From: an uncultured bacterium | GTDB taxonomy: Bacteria > Bacillota > Clostridia > Oscillospirales > Ruminococcaceae | Direction of reading: 5' to 3' | Length of the DNA stretch: 6,090 bases | NCBI GenBank assembly: GCA_905214265.1 | Contig: CAJMLQ010000161.1 | Coordinates: 1-6,090, forward strand | In this document: positions 1 to 4,159 of the stretch, piece after piece | Position numbering within the stretch: position 1 is the stretch's first letter | Layout of the letters: every line of letters starts with the position of its first letter | Program-made: the position numbers and the translations under genes | The notes under the pieces: model-generated | The model's database searches: none | What the model saw: only the letters and a program-made list of their open reading frames with translations | Told to the model about the DNA's origin: nothing

Positions 1-560
1 GGCCGTTTTCTCACCGCAGAAAAAATGGGCCATTGTTCAGTAAACATTAAATAGAGAGATATATCGACTCCTGCGCGTTCGTAACCTTGGTGAATGTTGG
101 GGGACATATTGGGATCTTCATAGTATTTGTTCAGCGGGATGATCGCACCTTCTTGTCCCCAAATAGTGACACTGCTTTGATTCGGTTTAAAGATGATATC
201 CGGAAGGGTATCACCGCCAGTTACCATAACGTTCAGCTTGTTTCCATAGTCTGCGGAGGGAAGGACGGTGAATTCCAGATCCACGCCCAAGGCATCCTCA
301 ATGGCGAGGGTCATGAGATTGGTATTGTAATCCTCGATTTTAATGTTTTCCGGCGCACAGACGGTCAGTTTGACTCCTTCCGTAATACTTTTCGGATCAA
401 AGGCGCTGTCACCGGAGGAAACCGGCGATTCACTGGAGGAAGGTGTACTGGCTGTGCCGGAAGAACTGCTCCCTCCCGAGCCGCAGCCGGTTACGGCCGA
501 CAAAACAAACGTGGATGCGAGAACGAGAGATATCCACTTGCAAGAACGGATTTTACTCAT
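1..560 (-). CDS. ABC transporter substrate-binding lipoprotein, N-terminal part (runs off left edge)
   Basis: Reading the minus strand from the ATG at 560-558 gives 186 residues with no stop before the window edge. Residues 1-25 are a lipoprotein signal peptide: basic start (MSKIRSCK), hydrophobic core, then lipobox V-T-G-C with the lipidated Cys at 26. A Ser/Thr/Gly/Pro-rich tether follows (about 27-57). The mature fold then begins with KLTVCAPENIKIEDYNTN, a helix, and the family-1 extracellular solute-binding hallmark TGGDTLPDII (114-123), followed by GAIIPLNKYYEDP (138-150). The family is typically 400-550 residues, so most of it lies outside. It would sit on the outer face of the membrane and deliver a solute, most often an oligosaccharide, to an ABC permease; the ligand cannot be read from this part. 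AAGGAGG at 571-577 lies 10 nt upstream and fixes the start. It is divergent from the AraC-family regulator, which probably controls it. An AraC-linked YtcQ/LplA-like protein is the closest type I can name; that is inference. Confidence 0.9.
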   Translation of the reverse strand, partial: MSKIRSCKWISLVLASTFVLSAVTGCGSGGSSSSGTASTPSSSESPVSSGDSAFDPKSITEGVKLTVCAPENIKIEDYNTNLMTLAIEDALGVDLEFTVLPSADYGNKLNVMVTGGDTLPDIIFKPNQSSVTIWGQEGAIIPLNKYYEDPNMSPNIHQGYERAGVDISLYLMFTEQWPIFSAVRKR

Positions 561-593
561 TTGCGGTAGACCTCCTTGAGATTTTGTATTTCC

Positions 594-622
594 ATCATAA
601 GACAATATGCACAAAAAATCAA
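594..622 (-). promoter_or_regulatory. Promoter of the substrate-binding lipoprotein gene
   Basis: On the minus strand TTGATT (617-622) and TATGAT (594-599) are separated by exactly 17 bp, matching sigma-A -35 (4/6) and -10 (5/6) boxes. The predicted transcript would start near 587, giving a leader of about 27 nt that contains the AAGGAGG ribosome-binding site at 571-577. A second TATGAT at about 630-635 lacks a matching -35 and is less likely. Confidence 0.6.
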
Positions 623-645
623 CTTGAAATTATCATATTCGAGGA

Positions 646-714
646 TGAAAATATCGTTTTTTACTGGCTGCAGACGTGGAAATTTTCGTTTTCCAGGTTG
701 AAATAATCGTTTTT
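646..714. promoter_or_regulatory. Three helix-phased TCGTTTT boxes between the divergent promoters (candidate AraC-type operator)
   Basis: TGAAAATATCGTTTTT (646-661) and TGAAATAATCGTTTTT (699-714) match at 14 of 16 positions and lie 53 bp apart, about five helical turns. A third, looser copy, GGAAATTTTCGTTTT (678-692), lies between them. The TCGTTTT cores start at 654, 686 and 707, so the steps are 32 and 21 bp, close to three and two turns. A 21-bp step between direct half-sites is the spacing known for AraC-type dimers. The middle copy also lies in a perfect inverted repeat, TGGAAA (677-682) with TTTCCA (690-695). An inverted core AAAAACGA occurs at 758-765. That the neighbouring AraC-family protein binds here is inference from position and spacing. 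Confidence 0.5.
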
Positions 715-727
715 CGCAGGGGCTCCC

Positions 728-757
728 TTGACGGACGGAGAATATAATTGTTACAAT
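728..757 (+). promoter_or_regulatory. Promoter of the AraC-family regulator gene
   Basis: TTGACG (728-733, 5/6 to the -35 consensus) and TACAAT (752-757, 5/6 to the -10) are 18 bp apart. A perfect TATAAT at 743-748 lies only 9 bp from this -35 and is less likely to be used with it. The expected start near 764 leaves a leader of about 73 nt. The rightmost TCGTTTT box (707-713) ends 14 bp before the -35, a position from which an AraC-type protein could activate or repress. Confidence 0.55.
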
Positions 758-836
758 AAAAACGAATGACTTTATCTTTGGATTCGCGCCATCCGGCGCT
801 GGCACCCGTATTTCAGAATGATGGAGAGAATGCGAT

Positions 837-3035
837 ATGATCAAAAAACCCCGGCCTCGAAAATCAGCTTCGTCCAAATGGTTTGCCGCGGTCTTTCTTT
901 CTTTTTCTATGGTTTTTTGTCTGGTGCTGGTGCCCCTCTGCATTTACCTGCAAAACACTTTTTCCGATCTCGAGTTGGAAAAGTTCCGAAAACAGCTGGC
1001 AACTGGGACCGCCCAACTGGAGGCCGTTGCCAATGGGATGCTGAATGTGTCACAGGCGCTGAATCAGGATTCGCGGTTTCTTATCTGCCGCTATGCGCAT
1101 CCGGATTATTCCAGTGTGGACATTGCCACCCGGAGGCAGATGCGGAATACTTTTCAGGGCCTGATGGCGGCACAGCCGCTGGTAAAGGATTCGGCGCTGC
1201 AATTTGAGCAGAACGTTGTAATCACGCCATACAGCATTTCCTTTCAGGACCGCACCGTGTATTACCCGGATTTTTTCCAGTGCGGCCAATTGGACTATAT
1301 ACAGTGGGTGGAATTGCTGCGGGAAAACCGGAACGGCTTTCTTCCTGTCCAGCACATCCGCACCAATAGTCAGGAATACAATGCGGTGATATACGCTCTT
1401 CGCTGGACGGAAACTGCCTATCTGTATGCCTGTATTGATGTTGCAGATCTGAAAAAGGCACTGGTCGAGCCTTCTGGTTCAGATGGATCCTACATCACCC
1501 TTATCCGCAGCGACGGAGAAGTCCTGTATTCCGATCTCCCGGAAAGCGAAACCGGCTATCGGACCCTTTCCGACAGCACATCCATAGGCGGCCTTCAGAT
1601 CGAGGTTCACATTCCGAATCATGTTTTTATCAAAAGAATGCAGCCGGCCTATCTGTTTATCGGTCTGTATGCTCTTGCCTGCTTGGTGCTTTTTATCGGA
1701 TGGGTCCTGATCGGCACTCACGTTTCGTCGAAACCCATCCGCAAGATTATCAGCGTCCTGGAAAAAAGCAGCAATCTGCAGACGGAAAACGTCTCCAGAG
1801 ATACGGCAAAGCACGGGCTGCCGAAAACGCTTTGGGAGGACTTTGACCGCATCACGGACAGCATTGTCCGCGCCGACCGCAGCATCAGCCAGTATCGCAG
1901 CACGATAGATACTCAGCAGGAGATCCTTCAAGCGCGGTTTTTCGAAAAGGCGATCGCTGGCCGTCTGGGCGCACAGGAGGATATCGCGCGGTTTTGTTCC
2001 TATTTTCCCGCTTTTCCGGAGGAGTACCGCCTGCTGATGCTGAACTTCAAACCCACCGCACCCGATCCTCAGCCGCCGATCTGCGCAGGGCCGCTGCTGA
2101 TCGTTCAGTCCTTTTTAAAAAGCGTGTTGCCTGGAGCCTACTTGCAGCAGTTCAGCGATACGGACCTGCTTCTGCTAATTTCTGAGGACGATTATGATTC
2201 CTGCAGCAGGATCTTGAATTTTATGATTGCCAATATCAATCGGGAGGAACCGCTGTTGGCCATCCGCTGCGTGGCCAGCGATTCATTCCAGAGGCTGGAA
2301 GACCTGCCTTTGGCATACCGGCAGCTTCAGGACCTGGAATGCTGTTCCTTCGCGGACAGTGCCGCTCGGATCTGTACCGCTGCGGACCAGATGCAGAAGT
2401 CCGTGCCGCCCTTTCACATGACGGACCTGCAGACACTGTATACCGCCGTCACCTACGGTAACGAGCCGATGGCCATGTCAAAACTGGAGGAGTGTTCCAT
2501 GCACCTGGCCGCGGCACAGAACTCCATGCTGCCCCGGCACATCTACGACCTGATCAGCGCCATGCTCATCTGTGTCAAACTGGAACATCCTTCGCTGCTT
2601 GCCAGCCAGGAGATCCCTTCTTATCGTGCACAGGAGTCGCTTTATGGACAGCTCGCACCGGTGGTGCGGAGCTTCTGCCAGGAAATTCACAGGGACCTGC
2701 AGCCCGGGACTGACCCCTTTGCCGCGGAACTTCTGCAATATATAGATCAGCACTTTATGGAGTATTCCCTATGCCTCAATTCTCTGGGGCAGCACTTCAA
2801 CTGTTCGGTCTCCAAGCTTCAGAAGGCCGTGAAATCCGCCACCGGCATAACCATCGCCAATTATATTGAAAAGAAGCGTATGGAAAAAGCAGTGGAGCTT
2901 CTCGCCAAAAAGCAGAAGCCGGTTGCACAGATTGCTGCGGAATGCGGATTTGCCAGCACCAATTCCTTTTATAAGGCGTTTAAGCGCTCCTATGGAAAAG
3001 CCCCCACCGAGAATTTGATCCTGCCGGAAACCTGA
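837..3035 (+). CDS. Membrane-anchored AraC-family transcriptional regulator with extracellular sensor domain
   Basis: Complete 732-residue protein. After a basic N-terminus, transmembrane helix 1 spans about 15-37. An extracellular domain of about 230 residues follows, with a Cache/PAS-like closing segment (SYITLIRSDGEVLYS, 218-232). Helix 2 is at about 271-293, then a HAMP-like or coiled-coil linker (SSKPIRKIISVLEK onward, to about 365). A middle cytoplasmic domain (RFFEKAIAGRLG at 367-378, to about 520) resembles the region preceding the HTH in YesN/YesS/YtdP-type regulators. The C-terminal AraC domain (about 628-726) has its first HTH at 648-670 and second at 696-720, with the conserved QIAAECGFASTNSFYKAFKRSYG. 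The usual final P-x-x-YR motif is degenerate here (APTENL). Start chosen at ATG 837, with GGAG at 823-826 ten nt upstream. It probably senses an extracellular ligand, perhaps through a binding protein, and regulates the divergent transporter gene. Ligand and sign of control are unknown. Confidence 0.93.
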   Translation: MIKKPRPRKSASSKWFAAVFLSFSMVFCLVLVPLCIYLQNTFSDLELEKFRKQLATGTAQLEAVANGMLNVSQALNQDSRFLICRYAHPDYSSVDIATRRQMRNTFQGLMAAQPLVKDSALQFEQNVVITPYSISFQDRTVYYPDFFQCGQLDYIQWVELLRENRNGFLPVQHIRTNSQEYNAVIYALRWTETAYLYACIDVADLKKALVEPSGSDGSYITLIRSDGEVLYSDLPESETGYRTLSDSTSIGGLQIEVHIPNHVFIKRMQPAYLFIGLYALACLVLFIGWVLIGTHVSSKPIRKIISVLEKSSNLQTENVSRDTAKHGLPKTLWEDFDRITDSIVRADRSISQYRSTIDTQQEILQARFFEKAIAGRLGAQEDIARFCSYFPAFPEEYRLLMLNFKPTAPDPQPPICAGPLLIVQSFLKSVLPGAYLQQFSDTDLLLLISEDDYDSCSRILNFMIANINREEPLLAIRCVASDSFQRLEDLPLAYRQLQDLECCSFADSAARICTAADQMQKSVPPFHMTDLQTLYTAVTYGNEPMAMSKLEECSMHLAAAQNSMLPRHIYDLISAMLICVKLEHPSLLASQEIPSYRAQESLYGQLAPVVRSFCQEIHRDLQPGTDPFAAELLQYIDQHFMEYSLCLNSLGQHFNCSVSKLQKAVKSATGITIANYIEKKRMEKAVELLAKKQKPVAQIAAECGFASTNSFYKAFKRSYGKAPTENLILPET

Positions 3036-3110
3036 TCTGCATTTTAAGCAAAGAAAGCCCCTGCCAGTTTCGTGCGTTGTTCATAAGACAGTAAAATAGG
3101 TAAAAGGATA
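3036..3110. other. Gap after the AraC gene, no clear terminator
   Basis: This 75-bp stretch follows the AraC stop codon. I see no stem followed by a T-run on the plus strand, no open frame with a ribosome-binding site and no convincing promoter. Transcription of the AraC gene may therefore continue into the structured element downstream and stop at the terminator at 3381-3412; that is inference. Confidence 0.35.
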
Positions 3111-3303
3111 GCCGCTTTAGCGGCGCGAGGGATACAACCCCTTGTTCGGAACGCAGTGACGTAAAGCGCCCCGGACGTTTGATGGTACCCGGGACGTTTT
3201 GCCTCGCAGAGTGCACATATGGGGGTACCCTGTATAGAAGTGCGCCCTTGTATCTGCAATCCGGAAGTGGAAGGAGGGGCTTTGTTCCTTCTGCTGCTTG
3301 TGG
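3111..3303. repeat. GC-rich intergenic element rich in inverted repeats (candidate dispersed repeat or structured RNA)
   Basis: The stretch opens with a perfect hairpin, GCCGC (3111-3115)/GCGGC (3120-3124), with a TTTA loop. GATACAA (3131-3137) pairs perfectly with TTGTATC (3248-3254), and nested inside GGTACCC (3184-3190) pairs with GGGTACC (3223-3229). ACAA-CCCC-TTGT (3134-3145) is an alternative small hairpin. A short direct repeat CCGGACGTTT / CCGGGACGTTT lies at 3171-3180 and 3189-3199. Open frames here (plus 3179-3436, minus 2980-3375) have no suitably placed ribosome-binding site and cross the terminator hairpin, so I do not call them genes. There is no second copy in this window, so calling it a dispersed repeat is inference from the dense palindromes and the lack of coding potential. 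Confidence 0.4.
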
Positions 3304-3332
3304 TATGGCTTTCCTTTTAGGAGAATACGAGA

Positions 3333-3367
3333 AAACGCCAGTTTGGCTTTCGTCTGAACTTGCGTTT
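3333..3367 (+). other. Hairpin just upstream of the terminator
   Basis: AAACGCCAGTT (3333-3343) pairs with AACTTGCGTTT (3357-3367) at 10 of 11 positions (one C/T mismatch) around a 13-nt loop. It is not followed by a T-run itself but lies 13 bp before the terminator stem, forming a tandem hairpin pair at the 3' end of the intergenic element. Confidence 0.5.
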
Positions 3368-3380
3368 ATCGACAAGCTGG

Positions 3381-3412
3381 GCTGCTGTCAATCGACAGCG
3401 GCTTTTCTTTTT
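3381..3412 (+). terminator. Rho-independent terminator
   Basis: GCTGCTGTC (3381-3389) and GACAGCGGC (3394-3402) form a 9-bp stem with one G-T wobble and an AATC tetraloop. TTTTCTTTTT (3403-3412) follows directly. It reads in the plus direction, so it would end transcription coming from the AraC gene or from within the intergenic element, and it insulates the TetR unit downstream. Confidence 0.8.
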
Positions 3413-3491
3413 CGGAAAATATTCAAGAAGGCATAAAGTCCCGCATGCAGTCGAAGTTTCATAAAATTACTTCCTAAAAAGAAAAGATATC

Positions 3492-3520
3492 TTGCATTTT
3501 CGACTTGTTTATGTTAAAAT
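3492..3520 (+). promoter_or_regulatory. Promoter of the TetR / secreted-protein unit
   Basis: TAAAAT at 3515-3520 matches the -10 consensus at 5 of 6 positions. Exactly 17 bp upstream is TTGCAT (3492-3497), a weak -35 (3/6). The surroundings are AT-rich. A perfect 10-bp palindrome AAGATATCTT (3484-3493) abuts the -35. The predicted start near 3527 falls inside the palindromic operator. Confidence 0.55.
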
Positions 3521-3540
3521 TAATTGAACGGTCAGTTAAT
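3519..3540. promoter_or_regulatory. 22-bp palindromic operator, likely TetR autoregulatory site
   Basis: The site reads ATTAATTGAAC then GGTCAGTTAAT and is symmetric at 18 of 22 positions: ATTAA-n-TGA-n-CG-n-TCA-n-TTAAT. TGA...TCA half-sites around a CG centre in an AT-rich frame are typical of TetR-family operators. It begins within the -10 box and covers the predicted transcription start, so binding would block RNA polymerase. Binding by the adjacent TetR protein is inferred from position. Confidence 0.7.
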
Positions 3541-3556
3541 GAAACGGAGTGATGAT

Positions 3557-4159
3557 GTGCGAGTAAGAAACGAAGAAGAATACCAACACAAGAAAAACGA
3601 GCTTATGGAAAAATGCTATGAGTGCTACGCGGAGTACGGGCTGGGCGCCGTAGGCATTAAGGGACTTGCCGAGGCGTGCGGCTGCACCTCCGCGAACCTG
3701 TATACCTATTTTACCGATTTGGATGATCTGATCGTCCAATCCACGGCCTACTGCATGAGCAAGGTAGAAGATGATTTTATGGCAAAGGCGCCCACGGATA
3801 TTGAGGACATATGGCGGTTCATTGACGAGATACCGTACTGGACGGCAAAAAAGCACGGAAAGAAATACCGGCTGATGTATCAGGTATACACCTATCCCAA
3901 GTATTTGTCCCATGGCAAGGATTTCTTCGAAGGCATTAACCGGAGGTATTCCGAATATGCCGCGGAGCTGGAAAGCAAAATCGGAATTCCGAAAGACATT
4001 ATCACCCCTTTGATTTTCATTTTGATCCGTGCCAGTGTCCACTATGCGCTGTTTGAGGATGAATTCTATCTGCAGGCGCAGCTAAGTGTTCTGAAGAAAG
4101 GTATCGCGCTGTATTTGTCCCAAAAGGACCGTTTATTAAAGGAGGAAAACCAATTATGA
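3557..4159 (+). CDS. TetR/AcrR-family transcriptional regulator
   Basis: Complete, 200 residues from the GTG at 3557, a normal TetR length. The N-terminal DNA-binding domain covers about residues 12-59, with helix-turn-helix VGIKGLAEACGCTSANLYTYFTDLDDLI (32-59), the classic G(I/V)..(L)A...G.(S)...LY.YF pattern. The remaining helices (about 65-190) would form the ligand-binding and dimer domain, rich in Tyr, Phe and Met, suggesting a hydrophobic ligand pocket. Start choice: GGAG at 3546-3549 is 7 nt before GTG 3557. In-frame upstream starts (TTG 3524, ATG 3539) lie inside the palindromic operator at or near the predicted transcription start and have no ribosome-binding site. The stop overlaps the next start (ATGA, 4156-4159), so the two genes should be co-transcribed and translationally coupled. 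It probably represses its own operon; the effector is unknown. Confidence 0.9.
   Translation: MRVRNEEEYQHKKNELMEKCYECYAEYGLGAVGIKGLAEACGCTSANLYTYFTDLDDLIVQSTAYCMSKVEDDFMAKAPTDIEDIWRFIDEIPYWTAKKHGKKYRLMYQVYTYPKYLSHGKDFFEGINRRYSEYAAELESKIGIPKDIITPLIFILIRASVHYALFEDEFYLQAQLSVLKKGIALYLSQKDRLLKEENQL

Noticed and set aside
87..569. Plus-strand open frame of 160 codons opposite the lipoprotein gene
   Set aside because: The minus strand carries a lipobox signal peptide, an SD and solute-binding protein motifs; the plus-strand frame has none and is its shadow.
557..943. Minus-strand frame of 128 codons crossing the divergent promoter region
   Set aside because: It overlaps both promoters and the AraC start, and its product has no recognisable domain. 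Its stop overlapping the lipoprotein ATG (ATGA-like) looks like coupling, but it would place coding sequence across the whole control region.
2980..3375. Minus-strand frame of 131 codons over the intergenic element
   Set aside because: It overlaps the end of the AraC gene and the inverted-repeat element, has low-complexity mixed composition and no recognisable motif or well-placed SD.
3179..3436. Plus-strand frame of 85 codons, including a 43-codon part from ATG 3305
   Set aside because: It runs through the tandem hairpins and the terminator T-tract, and the nearest SD (3271-3277) is 27 nt from ATG 3305. It is probably a by-product of the element.
3449..3505. Inverted repeat AGTCGAA (3449-3455) / TTCGACT (3499-3505)
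   Set aside because: Only 7 bp with a 43-bp gap in AT-rich DNA; could arise by chance and has no clear functional position.
3536..4042. Minus-strand frame of 168 codons opposite the TetR gene
   Set aside because: The plus strand encodes a clear TetR HTH with SD and operator; the minus frame is an antisense shadow.
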